NCBI GenBank assembly: GCA_963169105.1
Contig: OY720643.1
Span: 103,489,697-103,553,696 of the forward strand
DNA length: 64,000 nucleotides
DNA from: Ceriagrion tenellum
Taxonomy: Eukaryota; Arthropoda; Insecta; Odonata; Coenagrionidae
Direction: 5' to 3'
Of this stretch, positions 43,986 through 54,628 are shown in pieces. A program made the translations under genes and the position numbers. Positions within the stretch are counted from its first letter, which is position 1, and each line of letters starts with the position of its first letter. The notes under the pieces were generated by a model. That model was given only the letters and a program-made list of their open reading frames with translations, was not told the origin of the DNA and searched no databases.

Positions 43986-44212
43986 CCAAAGCAGTTCAGG
44001 CGGTATTGGCCGTGAATCCCGAAGCCTGCCGAGAAATCGGAAGATCCCTCGTTTTTTTTTCTTTCCGTCGTTTCTTATTTTTTTCTCTCGCTCCGGGCAC
44101 GCGTCGCGCTCAGGCTGGTCGTTGAACTCTTCCAAGGTAACACAACTGAAGTGGAGATTTAAAAAGGCGCTCGCCTCATGTGTTTCTTCACTGCCAAGGC
44201 TAAGGGGTAAAA
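43986..44212. other. Unassigned spacer
   Basis: Contains a T-run near 44050. Nothing else was recognised. Confidence 0.35.
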
Positions 44213-44214
44213 AC

Positions 44215-44700
44215 CATTGAGGTGTCTGGAGAGGGCGCTTGCTATGCTGGGCAATGCTAGGAGCTTAAACCAGTCCGCCATCTTCGTTTACCCTCATTTT
44301 TCCCTCAGCGCTTGCGGCCCAACGCACTAATTTTGCAAATTTACTGTTTTCCATCGACAACGTACTAGAAGTCCGTATTCACTAACTTCTTTCATGGGCT
44401 TTCTCCTTACACGTATTGTTTATTTTTTTCAATGAAAACTCATTCGCATTCTTGCAGAAAATTATTGTAAAAAATCAAGTAGAATCAATTTCTTTAACGA
44501 CCTAATATATGTTTCATGAGTGAATTGCCTTAAATTTCTAACCGATGGTTGATATTCTTGCTTTACATCCGTCGATTCGTCCATTCCGCCGTGTATATCC
44601 ATAGGAAAGTAAGAAGAGAGCATGGTTAAACAATATGGTTGTTATTTCGGTTGTCAGGCTTCAGTTTGATGTCGTGCTGCGCTCTCCATATACCTCTATG
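44215..44700 (+). repeat. M1 MITE copy, full length
   Basis: 486 bp; ends CATTGAGGTGTCTGGAGAGG and, inward on the other strand, CATAGAGGTATATGGAGAGC. GGTAAAA flanks both sides, offset by a base or two, so the 8-bp TSD is partly eroded. Internal landmarks match 39878-40356. Confidence 0.88.
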
Positions 44701-44822
44701 GGTAAAATTATTTGAAGCTTTCCTCTCATGTTATATAGTTAATTTGGGGGATATTTTCCCTGGTGATATTGGAGATAATGTTCGAATTTTTTTATTTTAA
44801 AAAATAATTTCAGCAACTTTAA

Positions 44823-45025
44823 AGGTCGCTTTACACGGTACATTTTATAGCCCAAACATATGTGTCATAGATTGCACAAGGAAATGATAGGAATTACAGC
44901 AGGTTCTTTTTCCCTTTCAGTCATTCTTACTATCATACAATTTTCCGATTTACACAGTGCAGTTTTCCTCATGAAAGAGTTAATACATTCGTTTGTACAA
45001 TAAAATGTACCGCATAAAGCGGCCT
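44823..45025. repeat. Harbinger-like MITE (203 bp)
   Basis: Ends AGGTCGCTTTACACGGTACA-TTTTAT and, on the other strand, AGGCCGCTTTATGCGGTACA-TTTTAT. TAA is duplicated at 44820-44822 and 45026-45028. The end pattern AGG(C/T)CG(T/C)TTTACACGG is shared with the coding Harbinger derivative at 41815, which ties this MITE to PIF/Harbinger. Confidence 0.9.
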
Positions 45026-45028
45026 TAA

Positions 45029-45454
45029 GAAGCATGATATAAATTCCCTTATATGAATGGCATAAAAAAATGGTTTCAAAATTCTGAAATCTCAAAATAC
45101 TTAGATAAATATATGGAATTTATGGAACATAAAGCCAAGTTCATCAAAATCTATGTGAAACGATATCTCGCTTGGCATTCCTCAAGAGTCAGCGTCTGGT
45201 TGGAACACATCATGGAAATTTGTTGTGCAGGAATGGAATGATTTGCATTCGGAGTGGTGTTTGGCCCGCTGCCGCTAGGTAGCATTCTGTTGGTTCAAAA
45301 TACCGATTATACTGTGCAAAGCAATGGGATTCGTTCAAAAATCTATTTAAACTCGTAAGCTTAGCACCATAGAGTGATTAATAAGTTTAAATTGTCAATT
45401 TTTGACTCCTTTACTGGAAATCAACAATGAGGCAACCATCGCGGATGCGATGAT
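45029..45454. other. Unassigned sequence
   Basis: A 62-codon plus frame (45053-45241) has no recognised domain. Confidence 0.3.
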
Positions 45455-45455
45455 T

Positions 45456-45575
45456 GACGTTCTTTTGTTGTTAATTAAGCATCAAATCGATTATCGGCAT
45501 TCTTTTGTTGGCAATTGCGCATTAATTTGATTATCGACGTTCTTTTGTTGTTGATTGTTCATCAAATGTACTTCG
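45456..45575. repeat. 40 bp tandem repeat, three units
   Basis: Units start at 45456 (GACGTTCTTTTGTTGTTAAT), 45496 (GGCATTCTTTTGTTGGCAAT) and 45536 (GACGTTCTTTTGTTGTTGAT), each continuing TT-GCATCAAAT-like. The period is exactly 40. It is not obviously part of a transposon. Confidence 0.85.
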
Positions 45576-46119
45576 GAGCTAATACAATGTGCGCTGCCTA
45601 GTTCGCATGGTCTTGAAAAAAATGGAATGCTGCTGTGTTGCTGATGAAAGCAAAGAAAAGGTGGTTAATACAAATTGAAGTCAGCCTTGTCGAAGTTGGT
45701 TTTAGTCATTTGTAGTGCGTTCCACGTCTATCTGACGGGATGGCCTGATCTGGGGAGTCGTACTCTGAAATGAATATTCGTAATGTCAGAAGTGCGTTGT
45801 CACTGATAGCATTTGGGAATTATTCAGTGTCATTCAATATGCTCACTGAACATCAGTGAGTCTTCCAATATGGAAATCTTTTTCACAAAAGGCGTTTGCA
45901 TAATTTTTTTCCGATATTGGAAATGGTTACTTAAGCTGCGTAGAAGTGTGCACACGTCGCGTCAGTTGGGCAACAATGTTCTCCATAAGGCTCATAGTGT
46001 CAAGTGTATGTGGAACTCTCTATACATGCCCTAAAAACTATACTCAAATAGTCGTTTTTTATGGAGAACTGTGTAGTAATTTTCTTTCATCTGGCGCACA
46101 TCAACCACGCTATTGCTCT
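45576..46119. other. Unassigned sequence
   Basis: No repeat ends or domains recognised. Confidence 0.3.
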
Positions 46120-46127
46120 GTTTTGAC

Positions 46128-46617
46128 CTTTCAGGTAATTGGAGAGGGCGTTCGCTATTGCAGCCAATGCTAAAATCTGTTACGTGGGCGTGTCCTATCC
46201 GCCATCTTACTAATCCTCGATTTTCCTTTAGTTCTCACGGGCTAATACACTAATTTTGCATTTTTCTGATGCTTACCATCAATAACTGACTAGAAATTAG
46301 TATGGATTCACTTCTTTAATACGATTTCGTCGTACGCATATTTTTTTATTTATTTAAACAAAAATAATCCGCATTCCCGATGAAAACTGTAGTATAATCA
46401 GGTGGATGGCATAACGCTGAGTGCATAAACAATGTTTCAAGAGTTACCTGCCTTAGATTCCAAACAGATGTTAGATATTTTCCCTATGCATTCGCTAATT
46501 CGTCCTCTCAGCCGTGCTATCCAAAGTAAGGAAAGAGAAGGGATAACCAATATGGTTATTATTTTGGTTGCCACGCTACAGTTTGGTGACGTATATCCCT
46601 CTCCGTCTACGTCAATG
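46128..46617 (+). repeat. M1 MITE copy, full length
   Basis: 490 bp; ends CTTTCAGGTAATTGGAGAGG and, inward on the other strand, CATTGACGTAGACGGAGAGG. Flanking octamers GTTTTGAC (46120-46127) and ATTTTGAC (46618-46625) differ at one base, supporting the 8-bp TSD. Confidence 0.92.
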
Positions 46618-46625
46618 ATTTTGAC

Positions 46626-47195
46626 GTGCGCACGGTGTGCAACGGATGGGAAACGAGTGCGATGTTGCGCTGCGCATGTGAGCCGCGCGCTGGAGCGATT
46701 GGGAAGCTCGTCCTTATGTACACTCATACGTTCGCTGGAAGGAGGGCAGGGCGTCTCGCCTACTTAAACATGTTGTTTGTCTTGTGCGTGGAGGGATGTG
46801 GGGGAAGGGGAGAGGGTGGTGGAGCCGGAGAAAGGGGTGAGTGCGGGTCATGTCCCACACCGGCGAGACGACTCCAAGAAGAAGATGAAGGAGAAGGAGA
46901 AAGAACTTTTTCCTTGGTTGAGTGGTGCCGTGCCTACATCAGCCTCGTTTCATTTTTTTTATACTCTACACCACGACGTGGGTAGGGTGTATTGATTTCG
47001 TCACAGCAGAAACGGAACGCATTGAAGGGGGCGTGGCAGGTATTAAGTAGTGCATGTATAGAAATGATCAGCATCACCTTATGAGTCCATCTGTCTATGG
47101 CCGTCTGTCTGTCTGTCGGTCTTTCTCTTCGAACGATGATTGCCGTAAAAATTGAGTGATATTGAGTAATTAGGGTCATAAGTTTCTATTAAGCA
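46626..47195. other. GC-rich unassigned segment
   Basis: CpG-rich to about 46960, with 119- and 72-codon plus frames lacking recognisable domains (46626-46985, 46777-46995). A TCTGTCTGTCTGTC microsatellite lies near 47104-47120. Confidence 0.3.
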
Positions 47196-47197
47196 TC

Positions 47198-47802
47198 TAG
47201 CTCAGCATTAAAGAAACTAGGTTTTGTTAAGCGTATAATAGGAAGGTCCTCGGATGAAAAAGTCAAAGAGAGATGCTACTTCGCTCTGGTTAGGCCACAC
47301 CTCTAATACGCCGCGAGCATTTGGGCCCCTGGACATAAAGACTTAACCAAAAAAATTAATAAAATACAAAGGAAAGCGGCACGCTTTGTTAAAAACTGTT
47401 ACGAACGAACATATATAGTGTTTCACGACTGTTAGAGGGATTAAGGTGGGAGCCTCTAGATACTCGGAGGCTGCACTCTAGGCTTAGGTTGCTCGAGAAA
47501 TTAAAAACTGAAGTATTTCAGAGCGACACAGAATATTATCATGACGCCTCACTGCATCTCTAGGTCTGAGAGAAGCGATAAAATAAGAGAGATACACTGC
47601 CGAACAGATAGGTACAAAACTCGTTCTTTCCGCGCACAATAAGCGACCACAACAAAAACTGAGCTCGTCTAAATGCATTCCCATATTACATGTCACCATT
47701 ACACCTCCCAAAAACTTACATCTTTACACGGCTGGTGACCTACCACCCCCTGCCACACGCCCATTCTTCGGCTCGCGGGGTGGTATGTAGATGTAGATGT
47801 AG
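47198..47802 (+). mobile_element. LINE family A, best-preserved 3' copy
   Basis: Plus strand, with frameshifts: ALKKLGFVKRIIGRSSDEKV, KERCYFALVRPHL, KINKIQRKAARFVKNCYERT, then RWEPLDTRRLH, FQSDTENIIMTPHCISRSER, SDKIREIHCRTDRYKTRSF. The 3' UTR follows, with the stem CCCCTGCCACACGCCCATTC, GGCTCGCGGGGTGG and a TATGTAGATGTAGATGTAG tail. This copy is the best guide to the family A consensus here. Confidence 0.92.
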
Positions 47803-48195
47803 TAGTCCACAGACGGCACAGTTCTCAAATGGGTTGGATCGGACCAAAGCCACGCCCACCTCCCATAAAAAGTGGCATTTTAGAAGCAAAAGTAATTTCC
47901 TTCATAACCTCCAAAGTTTGCAAATAATCGATCTGAAATTTGGAATGTTATATTTTGTTAAGGTAAACATACATTTCAAACAAAAAAAACAAACATACAT
48001 TTTTCTTTGAGAAAGGCTTGCCACACAGCCAGACTTTCAAAGTTGAAAGTGGTGTAGGGTATTTAAGCATCGGCAAGGCCGAAGATAATTTATTTACTAG
48101 TTATCTGTCCCCTAGCTGAATTACCCAGCGTTCCTCAGGATATTACGTCCTTCATAACTCATCGCATTAGAGGAGAGGAGATGATCAGTAGTTGT
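47803..48195. other. Unassigned sequence
   Basis: The end near 48045-48085 (GGTGTAGGGTATTTAAGCAT, CGGCAAGGCCGAAG) resembles the termini of some arthropod repeats, but no partner was found in the window. Confidence 0.3.
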
Positions 48196-48640
48196 GAAAA
48201 GATAAGAATGACGGATTATTAAGGAAAAATGATTTAAAAGAACAAAAAGTACCTCGTCTCGCATCGAAAATGGGAGTATACACGCTAGGCTTAGGCTGCT
48301 TGAGAAATTCCGAACTGGTGCGTTTCAGAGCGACACAGAGAATATTATCATGACGCCTGACTACATCTCTAGATCTGAAAGAAGCGATAAAATAAGAGAG
48401 GTACATTGCCGAACGGATAGGTACAAAACTCACTATATGTACAATATGTACCCGTTCTTACCGCGCACCATAAGCGACCACACTAAAAACTGATCTCCTC
48501 TCAATACACTCCCAAAATACACGTCAGTATGTCACCCCACAAAAAACTACCCCTCACATCTTCACACGGCTGTTGTCCTAACATCCCCTGCCACACGCCT
48601 AATCGGCGGCTCGCAGGGTAGTATGTAGATGTAGATATAT
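48196..48640 (+). mobile_element. LINE family A copy fused to a non-LINE leader
   Basis: From about 48279 this is ordinary family A (CACGCTAGGCTTAGGCTGCT, FQSDTENIIM-like, the 3' UTR, stem and TATGTAGATGTAGATATA tail). The preceding 80 bp (GAATGACGGATTATTAAGGA ... CTCGTCTCGCATCGAAAATG) is not family A, yet the same leader precedes the same point in the inverted copy at 54629-54785. Confidence 0.88.
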
Positions 48641-49439
48641 AAAAGCGTTGTATATATTATAAAATAACTGCGTGGACATATCCAGGTGGTATTTACTTCA
48701 TTTTTCATATTTTTATTCACTTCTATTTCCCTATAAATGCGATTTAATGCTTATATTAAATTGAAACGGGGCAACTGACATAATAGTAAAAATATTTAAA
48801 TTGTTCCACAAAGGCAAAATCTGTATTTGATTTCATAGAGAGAGAAATAGTTTATAGATGTTAAGATTATAAGTAACAAATATTATCTAATAACACAGTC
48901 GGACTGAAAACACAGCAGTAGGAAGTTTTTTGCAAACACCTCGGGTAGAATTGAAATAACACCCTTTTCTTACAGGGAGAAAATTTATGAGCTGAACACT
49001 CTTAAAAGTGATTATAAAGAGGCAAATATTGGCAGAGGAAAAACAAAATGCGGCGCTAATGAGTTTCGCCAGCGAGAAAAATGATTTAAGTTAATATTGT
49101 GGGGAAAACCACGTCCTTTTGGCTTACTTTTCGAGTGTCCTCTGGAAAAAAACTGTGAACTCTAGCTGTGAAAACCATTATGGAATTGTGTCACTATTAT
49201 AAAAAATGTGAGTGGAAGACACTTGTGAGGATTTAGTGATTGGACATCAAGGAAAGGAGAAGGAAAGCCTAAAGAAATGACCGCGAGTAGATTAATTTGG
49301 ACAAATATAACCACTATAAGGATAGGATCTACGGCAGAGAGTCGTGAACAGGAAAGAGAATACTGAAATAACTAAAAAGAGTTCAAGAAAATGAGCGACA
49401 AAACTGACCAGACGGGTCAAGAAAAAAGACTAGATTATG
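48641..49439. other. Unassigned sequence
   Basis: AT-rich, no domains and no paired ends. Confidence 0.35.
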
Positions 49440-49447
49440 CTGTGAAA

Positions 49448-50080
49448 GGTAAATGTCCGCTTCCGTCACACACCTTTCAAACACTTATTCCCAGAAATTG
49501 GTGATATTAAGGATAATGAATGTGACATAGTTTAGTTCTTGAAGAATCACAGTACAAAACAAAAGATACAGCAAAGTTGTTAATCCACAGGTTTTTGAGA
49601 TATTCACGTTAGAAAATGACCAATTTTCGTCATTTTTCCAACTTTTTCGACGCCATTTTCTCAGTTTCGCTAAAGCTCCGACAGAGGGATATTTGTAACT
49701 TCACCTCTGCAATATACGTCTCTACATGCCTACACCTATTTCCACCCTTCTAATCACCAACCGTCTCGAGGGAGATTTTTTTCTTGAAAAGACGTCTCAT
49801 TAACATGGAACAGGAAATGTTAGTGGGTAAACGCAACTCAGCGACTGTCGCGCCACGCTGCGGTCAAAAGTGGAAACAGTGCAATGGCGGCCGGGAAAAA
49901 CGTCACTTCAAGCTTTGAAAATTTCCTATTTATCGTAAATTACTTATTCCCCCAAAATAACATTATCACTAGATACCGGCATCTTTCTAGTTCTTGTCAC
50001 AAAAATTTCGCGGTGATACGCTATGTGGAAAGGGTCGAAAACAATTTTTGAAAGGTGTGTGACGGAAGCGGACATTTACC
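49448..50080. repeat. 633 bp MITE with 34-bp perfect inverted ends and 8-bp TSD
   Basis: Both ends read inward as GGTAAATGTCCGCTTCCGTC-ACACACCTTTCAAA with no mismatch. CTGTGAAA is duplicated exactly at 49440-49447 and 50081-50088. There is no transposase. An 8-bp TSD occurs in hAT, P and Merlin; the GG-starting, long inverted ends do not decide among them. Perfect ends and TSD suggest recent insertion. It is single-copy in this window. Confidence 0.95.
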
Positions 50081-50088
50081 CTGTGAAA

Positions 50089-50950
50089 ATCCCACAGTGT
50101 TTCCATCACTAAATACTTTAACATGAAAGTGCTACTCTGGATGGAGAGAAAGAATTTCGCATCATGGACAGTAGGATCACGAGTATAAGAAGCACGACTT
50201 ATGCGCATGAAAAAGGCATTGGTCATTAATATTTCCAAGAGAAATAAATAGACAATTAAACTTTAACAAACATTTTCAATAACGCTAAGAACAAAAAAGG
50301 AGAGATTGTGCACCAATTACAATCACCACCTTGAAAAATAGGAATTAATTAAACTTTGCACCTGCATGCGTCACGTCGCGGAAGTATTTTATAATGTAGA
50401 AAACATGAAGAAAACAAGCCTCGTACTTTTCGACTGTTTATTTATTGTAAACGTACAAGGCGTTTCGCAGCTTTATGTATCTTCAGGTTCAATTGTTTAT
50501 CTATTATATATTGAATGTTACGATAGTAACCACACGAAAAGAAGGGGGGTGAGTGTTTGGAGAACAAACTAATATCTAAAGGAAAAAACAAACAGAAGTT
50601 ATTAGCTTACCTTTCGACGGGATAAGAAATATGAAATCTTAAAATAAAACTTGGAACAGTGTTACTTCATAATTACTGGAGTTTGTCACTTCTTAGCGGA
50701 ATTTAAATGGCAAGTAACTCCAAAATATTTATCACTGCCCTCCACGAGCGACGCAATCTGTACCCGCGACACTCGAAAGATACGAATGTCCCCTTTATAG
50801 CACAAAAATTACGGACACACTCCGATGAGCAACTAACGGCACACAAGAGGAGTTTTATAGGTTTTTTTTTACGCGGAAAAAAATAACAGGAGAAAACTTC
50901 AAAAAGGTCACGATCGCTCTCATCAGATGATGCGCCACGTCTGTGCCAAC
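50089..50950. other. Unassigned sequence
   Basis: No domains or repeat ends recognised. The minus frame at 50703-50981 overlaps the M1 boundary and is not convincing. Confidence 0.3.
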
Positions 50951-51724
50951 CATCGAGGCATATGAATAGGTTTTCAGGCACTACGTCATCAAACTAAAGC
51001 CTGACAACAGAAATAACAACCATATCATTTAACCATGGTCCCTCTTTAATATTGCTCTTTTCAGGTATTCTCGTCGCGTGTTTAGTTATTCTAACAACAG
51101 TTTCTCCCCTCTTCCTGGGGTCTTCAGGTCCGTGTAATTATTGTTAATTACAAAATGTCCAACGGACCTGAAGACGCCCCCCTTGAAGAGGGGAGAAACT
51201 GTTGTCAGAATAACTAAACACGCGACGAGAATACCTGAAAAGAGCAATATTAACAAGTATATGAGTCGCGGAAGCCTTCAAAGAAAAATGGTCCCTCTTT
51301 ACTTTTCTATGGATATCGGTTGGAACTGATGATCTAGCGTATGTGAAGCAAGAATATCAACCATTTGTTTGAAATTTAAGGCAACTAATTCTTAAATCGT
51401 ATACCCGCCACTTACTGCTATGGATTTTACCCTAGTTTTCTAGATCCTAGATCCACTGTATTTTACCCTAGTTTTCACCGAGAATGCGGATAATTATTTA
51501 TTTGGATAAATAAACAATGTATTGACGGAAAATGCATAAGAAAAAAGTATATACATGCATGCTGGTTTTTTAGACAGTTATCGATGGAAAACATAGTAAA
51601 ATTACAAAATTAGAGCGTTAGCCTGTCAGCGCTAAAGGAAAATGAGGGTCAACGAAGATGGCGGACTGGCTTCAGCTTCTAGCATTGGCCAGCATAGCAA
51701 GTGCCCTCTTCATATACCTCAATG
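50951..51724 (-). repeat. M1 MITE carrying a nested hairpin element
   Basis: Outer ends CATCGAGGCATATGAATAGG and, inward on the other strand, CATTGAGGTATATGAAGAGG. The body has the reversed M1 landmarks (CACTACGTCATCAAACTAAA; AAAATGAGGGTCAACGAAGA; TTCTAGCATTGGCCAGCATA). A 239 bp hairpin element (51049-51287) interrupts it with a duplicated ATGGTCCCTCTTTA. Removing that restores a normal M1 length of about 520 bp. Confidence 0.9.
51049..51287. mobile_element. Inserted hairpin element with hammerhead-like core, 14-bp TSD
   Basis: Arms 51047-51133 and 51162-51252 are near-perfect reverse complements around a loop of about 28 nt; about 35 bp more (51253-51287) follows only on the right. The 14-bp target ATGGTCCCTCTTTA is duplicated at 51035-51048 and 51288-51301. 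On plus, the right arm reads ACCTGAAGACGCCCCCCTTG, AGAGGGGAGAAAC, TGTTGTC, a CTGAAGA/GAAAC/GTC variant of the hammerhead core. A 14-bp TSD is long for a cut-and-paste element and typical of target-primed retrotransposition. Confidence 0.88.
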
Positions 51725-52029
51725 AAGTCAACAGACAGATCTTCCGAGTCTTTGAGAAAACAAGGACGAGATCACTGAAGGGTCAAGCCTTATTGTGTTT
51801 AAACAAGTAGTACTGGCTACGGACCAATAGCGAGCCAACGTTTCCACACGGCTTTTCCCATCAATTTTGCCTACTTCCGTTTCCAAGACGACGGAGTGTT
51901 TCACGGCGCACGTCGGGATCCGATTATAAAAATAAGAGAGACAAACCTTGAACTTCACGGTGATAAAAATAAATAAATACCGCGGTTTGAACTGGGACGA
52001 GAGGTATATGCAATCACCCCGTGAAACCA
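51725..52029. other. Unassigned sequence
   Basis: No feature recognised. Confidence 0.3.
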
Positions 52030-52096
52030 TCCCGCGTGTGGAATCACCCCGTGCCACACCCCCTAGTTGTGGCTCGCACGGTATTAAGTAGAAGTA
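52030..52096 (+). mobile_element. LINE 3' tail fragment, family C-like
   Basis: GTGTGGAATCACCCCGTGCC, ACACCCCCTAGTTGTGGCTC, GCACGGTATTAAGTAGAAGT and AGATT have the terminal-stem plus tail layout of the other LINEs, with a GTAGAAGTAG tail. Only the last 65 bp or so are recognisable. Confidence 0.65.
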
Positions 52097-52235
52097 GATT
52101 TTCCCACCGCCAAATTTGTCACCGAGAATTTTTCCGAACAGTTGGCCGAGAATCAAAACGGAGGCATTCCGGGACATTTCCAGAATTTGTCAACCCAGTG
52201 GGACACCAAGGCATACTCTTGAAACCGGAACTTAA

Positions 52236-52834
52236 GAGGACGCATCATACCCTTCGGTAAGGAAAAGTTCTGTCGAAAATCCACAAGATGGCGTCACTCG
52301 CTCCCGATCGAGGCGTTTTAGCGTCAGGAGTCTCCTACTCGAGGATAACTCTCGCACATGGCAAAAGTCGTCGTTGAGTTTTAGCCATGTCTCCGGCGCG
52401 TAAGTACAGGCAGCGCTTATATAAGATCTGTGAAAGAAGACTGAACTAATTGCATCACCCTCCCGAGCACATCATGGCAGAAAACCATTCAGGTAGCTTG
52501 TCGAAATATACCCAATTACAGATTATATCTTACAACCGTGACGGCTGTTACTTAGCATTCCGATAGAGGAGGGATTGATACATCTCCATTAGTTTTAGAT
52601 ATGTCAATAATAATAATAGTTTAGATAAAAATATACCCTACATATTGCCGTTTTCCGGATGGTTTAATTATGCTCCGGGATAAAATTTTCATGTTTCAGA
52701 TACGAGCCTCCCTTGGCAAAGGTCTATTCTTTATACTATAAAAATTTCAAGTTGATGACGTAAGACTTTAACAAAAAATCTGGGGTCGGAAATCATCACA
52801 AATCCGATCTGTCGAGCGGGTGTGATGCGTCGCC
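52236..52834 (-). repeat. TTAA-flanked MITE, copy 2 (599 bp)
   Basis: Reverse complement of 34223-34819 over the full length. Shared landmarks: CCACAAGATGGCGTCACTCG, AGATTATATCTTACAACCGT, TTTTCATGTTTCAGATACGA. TTAA flanks both sides (52232-52235, 52835-52838). Differences are scattered single bases plus a few short indels, mainly near 52365-52390. Confidence 0.92.
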
Positions 52835-52838
52835 TTAA

Positions 52839-53264
52839 GGCAAGTCTACTCAGAATTAAATTTTGGACGATGCTGATCCTGTGGCATGGATGTCGCGACG
52901 TCAAATTTAGCTCAACCTATGCGAGAAATAATCAGTATCATGCACGAACACAACGGCTGTGTTTAACGCTATAATGCAGCAAGCACGTTCCCACATTACT
53001 AACCGCGCCTCTTCCCACAGTACGCCGTTAATAGCCCCAATTATTCCACGAGTGAGTCATTTCATATCCTTTGAAGTGACCCGAAGCAAAAAAAAAACCA
53101 GACATTTTTTGTTTCGAATGCATTCATTTCTGCAATTAAGCACCTGAATACATCGGGGCATGGGGCTACATGGAGTAGGTAGTTTTTTTTAGTAGAGTAT
53201 CACCCCTAATATTACGCAATACAATAGCAACTCTAATAGAACGCAAATTAGTAAAAAATAACTT
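52839..53264. other. Unassigned sequence
   Basis: No feature recognised; an A-run lies near 53091. Confidence 0.3.
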
Positions 53265-53457
53265 TCAACCCCCACTGGTCAGTTCACAGATCAATCTATT
53301 GGACAATCCGAATTTCGACGCCTGATGTTCAGGTTGCTTACAGGTGCTCATTTCAGTGATCACCCGATGATGATGCCAGGTATCGAATCTGGATTGTGAA
53401 AAAAATCGATCTGTGAACTGACGTTAAAAGACTACTGATAAAAGTTATTTTTTAATA
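53265..53457. repeat. Inverted repeat resembling Penelope-like element ends
   Basis: AAAAAATAACTTTCAACCCC-CACTGGTCAGTTCACAGATC at left and, on the other strand, AAAAATAACTTTTATCAGTA ... GTCAGTTCACAGATCGA at right. The left arm is like the boundary at 21004-21049. Inside, CCCGATGATGATGCC and, on minus, ACCTGAACATCAGGCGTCGA recall degraded versions of the CTGATGA...GAAA cores. Confidence 0.6.
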
Positions 53458-53704
53458 ATTAGCATGGAACTCGAAAAAGTTGAACTGATTTTTTTTCATT
53501 CATCCAATAGAGCTCACGACCGAAACTCGATTCGAAAAAACGGGGTAGCTCTCAAATAATATCTGGGTTCAAATCATGGCGGAGGTGGTTTTATTTTCGG
53601 AGGAAAGCCGATTCATAACGGGACGACTAGTGGAGAACACTTCACGTCAACTACGCCGTCCGTCGGACGAGACGTTGAACCATGGTTCTTTCGGCGCCTT
53701 TCGT
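53458..53704. other. Unassigned spacer
   Basis: Nothing recognised. Confidence 0.35.
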
Positions 53705-54060
53705 TAAGATGGTTTGAGCGAGATGTTTACCTAGCCCATACTCGAATTTAACGTAAATATCTGCAGCAGTAGGGAAATTATAAAAGTAAATGTTGTGATG
53801 TTAAGATTGTAATAATATACTTTTATATGACTGTAATTCTCAGTTATTAAATTGAAATATATACATCATTCTTCAACGTGACTCATTTTTTTCTCGCGGG
53901 ACGTTTAACACACCTTCACAACGGAATGTGTTTTGGGAATTATGTAAAAAATACTGCGGTGGCAATGTGATTTATTATCAAAAATACCTGGGAAAACATA
54001 AAAACTACACACAATTAATTTTTTCACGAGATCCAGCTGCGAGAAATACCTCTTTTTTTA
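53705..54060 (-). repeat. M2 partial
   Basis: TAAGATGGTTTGAGCGAGAT, a body with TGACTCATTTTTTTCTCGCG and CCTTCACAACGGAATGTGTT, then AAAACTACACACAATTAATT. It is colinear with the first two-thirds of 36711-37268 and ends near an M1 fragment. Confidence 0.8.
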
Positions 54061-54087
54061 AATATCTCCCTCGGGTCTCTCTGATTT

Positions 54088-54368
54088 CTATGGGTTCTAC
54101 TCAATTTCACAATAATTTTCATCTGGAATGCGGTGGATTATAAATTTAAAAGAATAAACAAAGGTATGGAGAATGCATATCAAAGTAATAGGTGCATGCC
54201 GATTTCCTGTAAGTTATGAATGGAAAGCAGAGAAAAAATTGCAAAAATTTAATGCGTTAGCCCGCAAGCCCTTAAGGAAAATGAGGGTCAACGAAGATGG
54301 TGGACTGAACTCAGCTTCTAGCATTGGCCAGCATAGCAAAGTACCCCCTCCATATACCTCAGTGGTTT
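54088..54368 (-). repeat. M1 MITE, partial
   Basis: Reversed M1 body and end: CATCTGGAATGCGGTGGATT, GAAAATGAGGGTCAACGAAG, TCTAGCATTGGCCAGCATAG, CTCCATATACCTCAGTG. The distal half is absent. Confidence 0.85.
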
Positions 54369-54404
54369 CGCCTGACACAGTCCTGGTGGCACTTCCTTGA
54401 AATT

Positions 54405-54438
54405 AATAGCAAGTGACCCCTCCATATACCTCAGTGTT
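54405..54438 (-). repeat. M1 end fragment
   Basis: AGCAAGTGACCCCTCCATAT, ACCTCAGTG repeats the M1 terminus about 35 bp downstream of the previous one. It may be a local duplication of that end. Confidence 0.75.
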
Positions 54439-54628
54439 AGCTGTTTTCATTGTTTTATTTTTAATTTCACCCCGTTAATTTTTCGAATTCGGTCCATTTA
54501 TGTCATTTTGCTTTTTATTAATGTTGTTCATGGGAGATTTTGTCGTGCTGTTTACTTTCTATTGTCTCACAATTGTGTAGGATCTCCGCAGAAACAAATT
54601 ATCCTAATGAATTAAATAATCACTGTTT
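54439..54628. other. Unassigned spacer
   Basis: Nothing recognised. Confidence 0.35.
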
